Source: Bedellia somnulentella (taxonomy: Eukaryota > Arthropoda > Insecta > Lepidoptera > Bedelliidae). Taken from it: DNA of 64,000 bases. The position numbers and the translations under genes are program-made. The notes beneath the pieces are model-generated. The model searched no databases and was not told the origin of the DNA. It worked only from the letters and a program-made list of their open reading frames with translations. Of this stretch, positions 56,023-64,000 are shown piece after piece (the first letter of the stretch is position 1; the number at the start of each line of letters is the position of its first letter). The DNA lies in assembly GCA_963576735.1 (NCBI GenBank), contig OY755178.1, positions 19,587,645 to 19,651,644 of the forward strand, in the 5' to 3' direction.

Positions 56023-56664
56023 TTACTTATACTCACGCCCATTATTCCCATTGGGGTAGGCAGAGACTATCGATCGCCACTTAGTACGATCTTGACAAAC
56101 CTCTCTTGCTTCCCTTACATTCATTATTCTTCTCATACATGCTCTTTTATTCTTCTCACTTCGGACCCCCGCCTTTATAAGAACATTTTCTATCTGGTCA
56201 AGAAAAATTTTACGAGGCCGTCCTCTACTAACAATCCCATCCACATTGGCTCTATATATCTCTTTCGCTACTTTATTTTCATCCATCCTCTCTATGTGCC
56301 CAAACCACCTCAACATTCCTTTTTCTATCTTGCATACTACGTCATCTTTCAAACCTACTCGTTCACGGATCACAGTATTTCTCACTCTATCACACAGCCT
56401 TACATTACATATACTTCTGAGGGATCTCATTTCCACTGCATTAACTCTACTTTCATGCTTCTTCTGCCATGCCCAACATTCACTACCATACATCAGCGTG
56501 GGAACCAGAACAGCATTATGCACAGCCATTCGAGCCTTTTCTGACAACGACTGGCTCAACATCAGACTGTTCATGGCTCTATTCACCGCGTTTCCCTTCT
56601 TAACTCTCCTTTCAATATCTTCCTCACATTTTCCATCCCGAGTACAAACTCCCCAGATATACAA
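56023..56664 (-). pseudogene. LINE-A C-terminal domain
   Basis: 213 codons: MYGSECWAWQKKHESRVNAV, RSLRSICNVRLCDRVRN, MLRWFGHIERMDENKVAKE, GRPRKIFLDQIENVL and CQDRTKWRSIVSAYPNG, ending at the element's 3' terminus. It is in a different frame from the RT at 56583-57104, so a frameshift lies in 56583-56664. Confidence 0.88.
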
Positions 56665-57016
56665 ATTCTTTCACTTGTTCCACTTTCTTGCCACATTTCA
56701 CATTTTGTCATACTTTCCTCTCTTTCAAAATCCATTATTTTGGTTTTGTCCACATTCACTCTCATTCCCTTTCTTTCGAAAGACTTACACGCAATGTTCA
56801 CAATCTCCTGCAACTCATTTACCGTTGATCCAAGTAACACTTGATCGTCAGCGTATAAGAGGCATTTAATGATGAACCCTCTCATTTTCAGTCCATAATA
56901 ACTTTCGCGCAGTTCTTTCAAACAGTCGTCCATGAACGAATTGAAGAGCCACGGAGAAGCAACACAACCCTGTCGAACACCCCTAGAGATCTCAAACCAG
57001 TCCGTGTCTTCTCCGT
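56583..57016 (-). pseudogene. LINE-A reverse transcriptase, palm part
   Basis: NGEDTDWFEISRGVRQGCVA, SPWLFNSFMDDCLKEL, the catalytic LLYADDQVLL and VDKTKIMDFEREE. The open frame starts at 57104, but 57029-57104 is SINE-D. Removing the SINE plus one duplication (379 nt) puts this in frame with the upstream part: 757 minus 379 is 378, divisible by 3. Confidence 0.88.
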
Positions 57017-57028
57017 TTACTCTTACAC

Positions 57029-57395
57029 GTAAACGTAAACGTTCACGCCGTTTATCCCCGAAGGGGTTGGCAGAGGTACCAATACTCCTGAACTCACATG
57101 GCAAGCGCCATCTAGTTTCCAGAGAAGGTACCCACGTTTTGCTTAGACAGTGTACTCACGTGATAGGGGGCAGGCCTATCGCCGTTTTGTACGAATACAC
57201 TGTCACATGACTAAGTACAACTCAGCCATGTGGGTTTCCTCACGATATTTTCCCTCACCGTTAGCAACCATGATAAATTAACCACACATATGACTTTAGA
57301 AAAGACAAATTGGTGTAGGCCCGTCCCAGGATTGGAACTCACGCCCTTCTGTTTTCGGGCGGGTGTTCTGCCCACTGGACTATCATGTCGCTGTG
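57029..57395 (-). mobile_element. SINE-D, full length, inserted in LINE-A RT
   Basis: Flanked by the 12-bp duplication TTACTCTTACAC (57017-57028 and 57396-57407). The tRNA-like head is at the right (ACTATCATGTCGC inverted) and the tail at the left (GTAAACGTTCACGCC inverted). The body has CCATCTAGTTTCCAGAGAAG in place of the usual GGTGTTCAGAG block, a subfamily difference. Confidence 0.92.
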
Positions 57396-57407
57396 TTACT
57401 CTTACAC

Positions 57408-57861
57408 ATGCATTGGAATCCTCATAGAGTGACTCCAATGCACGTATAAGTTGGCTCCCCAAACCGAACTTAGACAACACCTTCCACAAATACTTTCTTA
57501 CTACCCTATCATACGCCTTCTCCAAATCAATGAAGGTGCAATACACTTTTTGGTTTTTTGCCAAAAATTTCTCTGTGATGCACCTTAAGGAGAAGACTTG
57601 ATTCATACATCCCATTCCCTTCCTAAATCCTGCTTGTACATCCCAAATTTTTTCATCCGTTTCTTTCAACACCCTTTTGATCAGAACTTTCGCATACACT
57701 TTGCCGACAACACTGAGTAGGCTGATGCCACGGTAGTTTTTTGCTTCTTGGCGTGACCCTTTCCCTTTATATAGGGGCACAATTACGGCTCTACACCAAT
57801 CTTTTGGTACTTTGCCAAGTGCCCAACACTTCTGAAAAAGGAAGAACAACCAAGAAGCCAC
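57408..57861 (-). pseudogene. LINE-A reverse transcriptase, fingers part
   Basis: WLFFLFQKCWALGKVPKDW, YKGKGSRQEAKNYRGISLLS, QAGFRKGMGCMNQVF, TFIDLEKAYDRVVRKYLW and NACVRV up to the SINE-D insertion. The frame reads on to 57211 through SINE sequence. Confidence 0.87.
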
Positions 57862-58255
57862 TGACCTTTTGCCTATTATATCCTGCCACTTTTCCTAGTT
57901 TCATACTTTTCATCGCTTTTACAATTTCTTCCATACTTATCATAGTTTCAGACACGTCACCCATTACCTCGTCACAATTAACATCACTATCAATTGCTGA
58001 AGTAATGGGATCATCCTCTTTTTCAAAGAGACCCTCAAAATAATCCTTCCATAATCTTTTTATTCTTGTTCTATCAGTCATTAGTTCACCTTTTTCATCC
58101 TTCATCACACTTGTACTCGTGTTTTGAGAAACTCCCCTTTCACGTCTGATATATTTCCAAAATAATTTTTGATTACTTTGGAAATTATCGGAGAATTTCT
58201 TTTCACTCCATTCTTTCAGATCTCGCTTTTTCTGCTCTATTTTATTCTTAACCAT
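57791..58255 (-). pseudogene. LINE-A pre-RT region
   Basis: LKEWSEKKFSDNFQSNQKLF, WKDYFEGLFEKEDDP and a MKSMKLGKVAGYNR stretch, the usual KxGKA.G.D region before RT. A frameshift at about 57870-57900 separates it from the fingers. Confidence 0.85.
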
Positions 58256-58260
58256 TCTCT

Positions 58261-61155
58261 TTTTTTTTTATTATTATTAATCTTTATTAATATAAATGGT
58301 TACATTTAATTATAACAAAGCCCTGCAAAACTGTTTTACAGTTTGTGTGCAGGTAGAGTCTCTTTTAATAATTTTTTTATTTAGTTACATCTATGGTAGT
58401 GAGTTAAGAAAATATTTTTTTAATTTGTTTTTAAATTTTTGTCTATTAGGCTCGAGGCGGATGTCCTCGGGCAGACTGTTGATCAAGTATGGTAATCGCT
58501 TTTTAAACGTCCTGTCCCCGTAGTAATTATTTACTCTGGGTACCTCCAGCCTGCCCGCCGACACCGACCTCGTGCCATAGCTATGACTCAGCTTCGTGAG
58601 ATTCTGCTCTTGACTGTCGGGGTTGTTAATTAATAAGAGGTATTTATGTTTCAGGCTGACAGGCAGAATTTTACATATTTTAAAAAGTTTATAGTAGTTA
58701 CCATTACATTTATTTTTAGTTTTATGATTAACTAGAAGTTTTAAAAATCTAATCTGAAGGGATTCAAGTTTATCTATATATGATTTAAAAGTAAGGCCGT
58801 AACTGTCAAGAGCATAACTCAGGATTGAGTCAACTAGCGAGAAATACAAACATTTAAGTGTGCTTGTTGGAACCTTAAAACTTAAATGGTAGAATTTACC
58901 CAATAAAATTCTAAGCTTATTACATATATAATCAATGTGTTGAGACCATGAGAAGCTAACATCTACTTTTAAACCTAGGTACGTTATACAGTCTACTCTC
59001 TCTATAGGTACACACTGACAGCTGACTAGATTTCTATGTAGACATAAGAAACTATGTGTGAACATAGAAGGTGGTTGTTCAGAAATAGTTAAGTATGGCG
59101 AATGTATAACAATAAATTTAGTCTTATCAGAATTTAGGATGATACCGTCATCGTGTGACCACTTGACCACCGCATCAATGTCCCTCTGAACTAGACGGCA
59201 CGTCTCCGCGAGGTCGGTGCCGGCGCGGAGCGTGCACAGGTCATCTGCGAACATGTGTGCCGAGCAATGTCGCAGTACTCCACAAAGGCTGTTAACATGC
59301 ATCAGGTAGCACACTGGGCCACACCCAGACCCCTGTGGAACTCCGCACCGTACCGGGACCCCCTCGCTGAGCGTGTCGCCCAGCTTAACCCGGTAACTGC
59401 GAGATGTCAAGTAGTCGCGGAACCATTCATTAAGTGGATGGCTGACACCACATTCATCCAATCCATTCAAAAGTGTTTCCGTATTTAAAGTGTCAAATGC
59501 TTTTTTAAAGTCATAAAAAATCGCAACTACAAATTTTTTATTTTCTAGGTATGTATTTATTTCATCAGTAATTTTTTTCAGCAAAGTATTTGTACCTTTA
59601 CCTACTTGAAAACCATGTTGACAATTATTTATTATATTATATTGACTATGGAATTTTCCTATTTGTGTAACTATAGATTTCTCCATAATTTTGTCGACAC
59701 TAGATAAAATAGCAATTGGTCTATAGTTTGAATAGTTTTTCCGATCTCCTTTCTTATGGATTGGGCGAATGATGGCCTCCTTTAACTTGTCAGGAAACTT
59801 GTGTTTAATAACTGAATCGTTAATTAATTTAGCTAGCACTGGACTTACTTTGTCTACAACCAGTTTCAGGTCGGACATACGTATGATATCGCTCCCAGGA
59901 GATTTATTTCTATCCATGTTATTAATAATGTTTTTTACTTGCCTACTGTTGACTGGTTGCCATCTCATACTTACGTCTGCTCTTTTAACGTAACTATTTC
60001 TATCTAACCATTTGTCAGCACAGTTGTGTTTTAGTTGTAGTATTTCTTCCGAAAAATTATATGCAAACTTATCACAAATATCTTTTATACTCATTTTGTT
60101 GTCCATGCTATTAAGTATTAAAGTATCTAATGACTCTTTCTCATTACCTAGTAGACTTTGTATTTTCTCCCATATTTTTTTAATATTCCTGTTACAATCT
60201 AATATACTTTGTTTATCGTGTTCATTATTACATTTAGATATTGCTTTACTACCTTTGTTTCTATATTTTGTATACTTAAGTCTCTTTAACATGTTTTTAG
60301 GATCATTATACCAAATCATAAATAATCTATCTCTTTCTAGAACCATGTTCTTTAAATTTACATTAATCCAGTCTTTATTATTTCTACTGTATTTATTATT
60401 CGTATTTTTTATTAGTCTATAACATCTATCGTAAATATTTTTAAATAATGAGGTAAATGCGTTATATAATGCAACAAGACATTCTATACTTAAAAGTTCG
60501 TCAAAATTAGTTTTCATTAATTCACTTCTTACTAATCGATTATCAAGTACTCTGCGGTGGTTAGCAACTGGCCGAGGCGTCGGCGGCGGCAGCGACAGGT
60601 GGGGCAAGTTCGATAGCGCGGGGCGCGGGCGCACCGCGTCATCACCCACACCCCCCGCGCCGCCGACGGCCGAGTTCGCGGCCCGGTTGATTCCCAATCG
60701 CATAATACTCGAATTGGAAGAAGAGTTACATATTGAAGTTTTTTCCCACTGCACCGCAGCAGAAACATAATAGTGGTCTGATACTTTATGTGTTATTACC
60801 GCAGAATGTATAAAAGATAATGGGGCACGAACATAAATGTGATCTAGGCACGACTCAACGACTTTCCCATTCATTATTTCCCTTCGAGTGACATCATCAA
60901 TACACTTTGTAAATCCAAATTCAGACAGTAAATTCTCGTATTTTATAACACTACTATTTTGATAGTCCAGTAAATCTATATTTATATCGCCACAAAAAAT
61001 TACCTTAGAACATTTGGGTAAACTATTTAAGAGGTTGCGCAGTTCGATAAAGAATGCCTGTTTTCTGTAAATCTTATATTTATTTATTCTCTCATATTCA
61101 ATTTCAAATCTGTCAACTTCGTCATCATTTATACACACATTCATCCGTTTACTAT
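58261..61155 (-). mobile_element. LINE-B, 5'-truncated, inserted in LINE-A
   Basis: It starts within the distal endonuclease at about 61155 and ends in an A-rich tail (AATAATAATAAAAAAAAAG on the - strand) at 58261. It separates the LINE-A linker (61156-61240) from the LINE-A pre-RT (58255). I found no clear target duplication. Confidence 0.82.
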
Positions 61156-61240
61156 TTTTGATTGCTAGTAAATCGAGCCTAGCTTTCTTCTTTTCATTCA
61201 CCGCATCTTTCACAATTTTATCTCTCCAAACATACTTCAA
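58391..61240 (-). CDS. LINE-B endonuclease (partial) and reverse transcriptase, 949 codons open
   Basis: The first ~28 residues are LINE-A linker read through by chance. Then come the distal endonuclease (KVIFCGDINIDLLDYQ, LDHIYVRAPL, VSDHYYVSA), a GC-rich Pro/Gly-rich insert at about residues 180-235, and RT: NYRPIAILSSVDKIMEKSIV, CQHGFQVGKGTNTLL, AIFYDFKKAFDTLN, CGVPQGSGCGPVCYL and the catalytic FADDLCTL. The carboxy end has SYGTRSVSAGRLEVPR and LPEDIRLEPNRQKFKN. RT motifs are intact and no stops are present, so insertion looks recent; lacking the 5' end it cannot be autonomous. CR1/jockey-like; clade unresolved. Confidence 0.87.
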   Translation of the reverse strand: MKYVWRDKIVKDAVNEKKKARLDLLAIKNSKRMNVCINDDEVDRFEIEYERINKYKIYRKQAFFIELRNLLNSLPKCSKVIFCGDINIDLLDYQNSSVIKYENLLSEFGFTKCIDDVTRREIMNGKVVESCLDHIYVRAPLSFIHSAVITHKVSDHYYVSAAVQWEKTSICNSSSNSSIMRLGINRAANSAVGGAGGVGDDAVRPRPALSNLPHLSLPPPTPRPVANHRRVLDNRLVRSELMKTNFDELLSIECLVALYNAFTSLFKNIYDRCYRLIKNTNNKYSRNNKDWINVNLKNMVLERDRLFMIWYNDPKNMLKRLKYTKYRNKGSKAISKCNNEHDKQSILDCNRNIKKIWEKIQSLLGNEKESLDTLILNSMDNKMSIKDICDKFAYNFSEEILQLKHNCADKWLDRNSYVKRADVSMRWQPVNSRQVKNIINNMDRNKSPGSDIIRMSDLKLVVDKVSPVLAKLINDSVIKHKFPDKLKEAIIRPIHKKGDRKNYSNYRPIAILSSVDKIMEKSIVTQIGKFHSQYNIINNCQHGFQVGKGTNTLLKKITDEINTYLENKKFVVAIFYDFKKAFDTLNTETLLNGLDECGVSHPLNEWFRDYLTSRSYRVKLGDTLSEGVPVRCGVPQGSGCGPVCYLMHVNSLCGVLRHCSAHMFADDLCTLRAGTDLAETCRLVQRDIDAVVKWSHDDGIILNSDKTKFIVIHSPYLTISEQPPSMFTHSFLCLHRNLVSCQCVPIERVDCITYLGLKVDVSFSWSQHIDYICNKLRILLGKFYHLSFKVPTSTLKCLYFSLVDSILSYALDSYGLTFKSYIDKLESLQIRFLKLLVNHKTKNKCNGNYYKLFKICKILPVSLKHKYLLLINNPDSQEQNLTKLSHSYGTRSVSAGRLEVPRVNNYYGDRTFKKRLPYLINSLPEDIRLEPNRQKFKNKLKKYFLNSLP

Positions 61241-61433
61241 TCAATTTATCACCATTTTCATTCACTCTATTATCGCCAAATTTGCCTAATACACTTTCAC
61301 AACCGTTGCGTGTCACACCAACCCAACCATTAAAATCTCCTAACATTATTATTTTTTCATTCAAATCACACCCATTCACTATATCACCTAGTAAAGTCCA
61401 GAACTCCTCCCTCTCGGTTGAAGATTTTGACAT
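61218..61433 (-). pseudogene. LINE-A endonuclease, middle part
   Basis: NEKIIMLGDFNGWVG (the GDFN motif of APE-type endonucleases) and a FGDNRVNENGDKLIEVC segment. The stretch expected next (the SDHxLV motif) is missing, so a deletion precedes the linker. Confidence 0.82.
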
Positions 61434-61485
61434 GTCCGGCGCTTAGACGCATATCACACGTAGCCGGACCAGCCGGCCAGATTTT

Positions 61486-61857
61486 TCACTTAACCCAGAG
61501 GAGCCTTGGACTCACACACTCATGCTCTGACATACATTGAACCATCCCTTCAGACTTAAGAAGTCCCACTCCTTGGCAAGCTCTGATATTAGGGTCGACC
61601 CCCGACCAGATGGCAGTAATTGATCCAAGTTGCGAGACCTCTTTTCCCTTACACTTCGTCTCATTTACACACAACAGATCTAAATTCTTTTCTTTCATTA
61701 CCAGACATGCTTCATCTAACTTTTTTAGCATCCCTCCGCAAACATTCAATGTACTAAAGCGGGTCTCGTCAGCCCACTTTTCGCCCAATGAGAATCTATG
61801 ACGTGATAAGTGGCGAGCTCTATCGCCGTCTCCGTGTTGATTATTCCTAGAACACAT
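61486..61857 (-). pseudogene. LINE-A endonuclease, N-terminal part
   Basis: TRFSTLNVCGGMLKKLDEA, LDLLCVNETKCKGKE (the ET motif) and RACQGVGLLKSEGM. This is the start of an APE-type endonuclease of RTE-like LINEs. Frameshifted relative to 61218-61433. Confidence 0.83.
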
Positions 61858-62087
61858 GTGTAGCTAGGGAAGTATTCGGTCCACTTTGTCAGAGCCCCGC
61901 TTGACAAAGCAAGGTTATTTAGTACCCGGAGTTCACCAGGCTCCGGGACGGCGGCATGCTATCGACCAGGCTCACCCCAGGCCACGCATCCATCAGCACG
62001 GCAGACTTTGGATTGGTGTAAGGGCGAAGATGGTAAAAGCCCTGATCCCTTAGTCGACTCTTACGAAACACCCAAATAATACAAAAT

Positions 62088-62455
62088 ACAGGTAGACACA
62101 ACAGGTACAATAAGCCGAGCTGATATGCCTGGGATTTTTTTTTTTTTAAATCACTGTTTGTGTCTTATTTTTGTAATGTGGAAGAGGGATACAGCTACAC
62201 AGCTAGACTGAGAAGAAATGAAGCTTTATTAATCTACTTGTTTATTAAAGGAGTTCACTTTTAAGCTGATATTGCTGCATACTCGTTGTTTCCTCAGTAC
62301 TTTGTAAATGCGTTTGCTCCAGTAGTAAAAGGGATAAATGTTCTTATTATCTTATAAACTATACTATAGTATATATTACAGTCGTTTAGCACTTTAGTTT
62401 CCACTATCAGTTTGACAGCAAAAGCATGCCGTCATGAATTATCCACTGAACTCGA
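62088..62455. other. No recognisable feature
   Basis: AT-rich DNA between the truncated 5' end of LINE-A and the telomeric tract, including a T12 run (62140-62151). Confidence 0.5.
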
Positions 62456-62520
62456 AGGTTAGGTTAGGTTAGGTTAGGTTAGGTTAGGTTAGGTTAGGTT
62501 AGGTTAGGTTAGGTTAGGTT
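62456..62520. repeat. (TTAGG)n telomeric-type tract, 13 units
   Basis: Thirteen perfect AGGTT units in a row (insect telomere repeat). The last unit runs into a T tract of about 22 nt, so it abuts the poly(A) tail of the - strand element to the right. Confidence 0.95.
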
Positions 62521-63654
62521 TTTTTTTTTTTTTTTTTTTTAAATTGTGAAACCCCCGTTTGGGAGGTTTCGAACGTACTTTTCCCGCTTCATGGTTTCAA
62601 GCGGACTTTGTTGATCAGTATTTATTTAAGGTTTGTTATTTATTGGTGGCTCAGCCACCATTTGAAACATTCTCAGATAGGTACAACAAGTACTACAGGT
62701 ACAACAGGTTTGTGCTTGTGTTTATATTGCAATTCTTGCGATAGCTTTGATAATTACATAGGTATTTTGGTCTATTTATACATATATTAATCTGTCTTTG
62801 CATTTTGTTTTATTGACTTTATAAACTATATTCATTTCATACATAACTTAAATTCAGCATAAATATTACATTTTTGATACGCGTATCAATATATGTACTA
62901 TATAACCTTAAATAAATACTTTGGCTTTCGATTTCAGATTGCTTAACGATTTTCAATCGAATAACTGAGATATTATTCATTAAATACATTTTCGATTTTT
63001 CAGGATGGAGGTATTTACATAAAAATTTTCTGTTTGGATTGGTTATACAAAATAAAGGATGTGTTTCCAGTATAAGTAGTTTTCCATGACAATTAATTCT
63101 TTTTGTCTTTTCTCTATTATTTTTTATGTTCTCTTTTGTTTTTGTTCATTTTTAGATTGTTCATTCTTTTTTTTTTTTTTTTTTTTTCCTTTAATTTTTT
63201 GGTATATACTGTTATTTTTTCCATTAGTATGGTTCTTTTTTTTTTTTTTTTTTGAAAAACATATTACATTGCCGCTCTGACATTTGTTATTTTATGATTC
63301 GATTTGAATTTGTACAGTTTGAATGTTGTTTACATTTTATGAGGTTTTCCATATGTCGTATAAAAATTTAATTACAATAAATTTACATATATATCCAGCT
63401 ATCATTTACCTTTCTTGTTATGTACAGTATTATATTCTCATAATATATTACCTACATCGTTTCGCCTTAATGCTAAACTTGTGTACAGACTTAAATTAAA
63501 ATACTCTGTATGCAATATACATCCTATTTTAGTGTTTCGGTTGTTCTTGATCACAAGATAATTTTACATTCGCATTACTTTACTTATTTCACTCCTTATA
63601 TAATAAATAATAAATGACAATTATATATATACCTATGGTCCTTATTCTAGCCAT
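62521..63654 (-). mobile_element. Long A-rich 3' region of a gag-bearing retroelement
   Basis: On the - strand this is a ~1.13 kb A-rich, G-poor non-coding stretch between the gag stop (63655) and a poly(A) tail (62521-62540) that joins (CCTAA)n. It contains internal A runs (63165-63186 and 63240-63255). No RT motif appears in any frame. The end proximal to the poly(A) is CAAACGGGGGTTTCACAATT. Confidence 0.55.
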
Positions 63655-63999
63655 CTATAAACAATAGTCTATTGCAGAACGAGCTATCGCATCCCATTTC
63701 TTGCGGATGGGGCATCTATTGTCAAACGTATTGTGGTCTGCACGAGCCATTTTTGACAACTTGCAGTTACGGCATTCAGGAACCGTTCTCGCGAGCCAGT
63801 GCTCACACCGCGAACGTTGGTGCACACCGCCGCAGTGGGAACACAGGTCTTCCGGCTCCTTGCAGTACCTGCGACCGTGGCCGAACCCGAGGCATTTCGT
63901 GCACTGTATCAGTGGGGATTGGTCGGCCACGTGTACCAGTTGGAGGGGGAGATATACTTCTGCTGCGTCCGTAAATATGCTCCACATAGGTGGACTCAC
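63655..63999 (-). CDS. Retroelement gag-like protein with three zinc knuckles (partial, 5' end outside window)
   Basis: 114 codons open to the window edge. Three cysteine/histidine knuckles in a row: CTKCLGFGHGRRYC (CX2CX4HX4C), CSHCGGVHQRSRC (CX2CX3HX4C) and a CRNC...DHNTFDNRC unit, followed by PIRKKWDAIARSAIDYC and a stop. This is the standard C-terminus of ORF1 in jockey/R1-type non-LTR elements, used to bind the element RNA. Whether it belongs to the same element as the poly(A) tail at 62521 is likely (same strand, no junction seen) but inferred. Confidence 0.78.
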   Translation of the reverse strand: MSPPMWSIFTDAAEVYLPLQLVHVADQSPLIQCTKCLGFGHGRRYCKEPEDLCSHCGGVHQRSRCEHWLARTVPECRNCKLSKMARADHNTFDNRCPIRKKWDAIARSAIDYCL

Positions 64000-64000
64000 T

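Larger units (their letters stand above)
56023..62087 (-). mobile_element. LINE-A, long RTE-like copy broken by LINE-B and SINE-D
   Basis: Reading leftward: 5' region (62087 to about 61870), endonuclease (61857-61218, frameshifted, distal part deleted), a short linker (61240-61156), LINE-B insertion, pre-RT (58255-57791), RT (57861-56583, with SINE-D inside) and the C-terminal domain to the 3' tail GCGTGAGTATAAGTAAGTA at 56023. It is the most complete LINE-A in the window and the source type for the scraps elsewhere. Confidence 0.88.

Noticed and set aside
62456..62520. A true chromosome end
   Set aside because: Only 13 units, with ordinary sequence on the left and a retroelement on the right. 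Interstitial or subtelomeric origin is more likely.

Overview
This is a eukaryotic window, almost certainly from a lepidopteran (moth or butterfly) nuclear genome. The evidence is an insect-type (TTAGG)n tract, Helitrons with the TC...CTAG termini common in Lepidoptera, a mariner remnant, many LINE and SINE copies, AT-rich non-coding DNA, and one spliced, very GC-rich host gene. The species cannot be fixed from sequence alone. There is one assembly gap of 200 N (29801-30000). I found no bacterial features, CRISPR array or rRNA.

Host gene. One protein gene is well supported: an SLC26-family sulfate/anion transporter on the + strand. Its four coding exons are 42891-42972, 48353-49144, 50171-50500 and 51933-52582. 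All three introns are GT-AG, the phases agree across every junction, and the total is 1854 nt (617 aa plus stop). An upstream non-coding exon is implied by the splice acceptor just before the ATG. The best first-exon candidate is the CpG-rich block at 30001-30477, beside the N gap. Other promoter-like GC islands lie at 16110-16293 (two CRE palindromes, a CLEAR-type E-box and a splice donor), 23890-24005 and 31615-31750.

Repeats. Most of the rest is mobile DNA. (i) LINE-A is an RTE-like endonuclease/RT element; a broken long copy lies at 56023-62087 and 3' or 5' scraps lie elsewhere. (ii) Family A is a ~250 bp non-autonomous repeat with more than 20 copies; its head and its (TATG)n tail both match LINE-A, so it looks like an internally deleted LINE-A derivative. 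(iii) SINE-B has a tRNA-cloverleaf head. Four of its copies are inverted dimers (foldbacks) with 11-14 bp target duplications; one is a partial direct dimer and one is an ordinary unit. (iv) SINE-C and SINE-D are two further families with tRNA-like heads. (v) Three Helitrons, a 1042-bp long-TIR DNA element, a foldback MITE and a mariner remnant are present. (vi) Other LINEs lie at 5085-7540, 12600-14872, 29100-29720, 46080-46790, 54070-55610 and 58261-61155.

Right end. From about 53.4 kb to the edge is a stack of nested elements on the - strand: an errantivirus-like env remnant split by a jockey-type LINE, then LINE-A split by a 5'-truncated LINE-B (949-codon open frame) and by a SINE-D. Then comes a (TTAGG)13 tract that directly abuts the poly(A) tail of a gag-bearing retroelement. 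That element shows gag and a long A-rich 3' region but no reverse transcriptase between them. It recalls the gag-only layout of Drosophila HeT-A and is the most intriguing candidate in the window.
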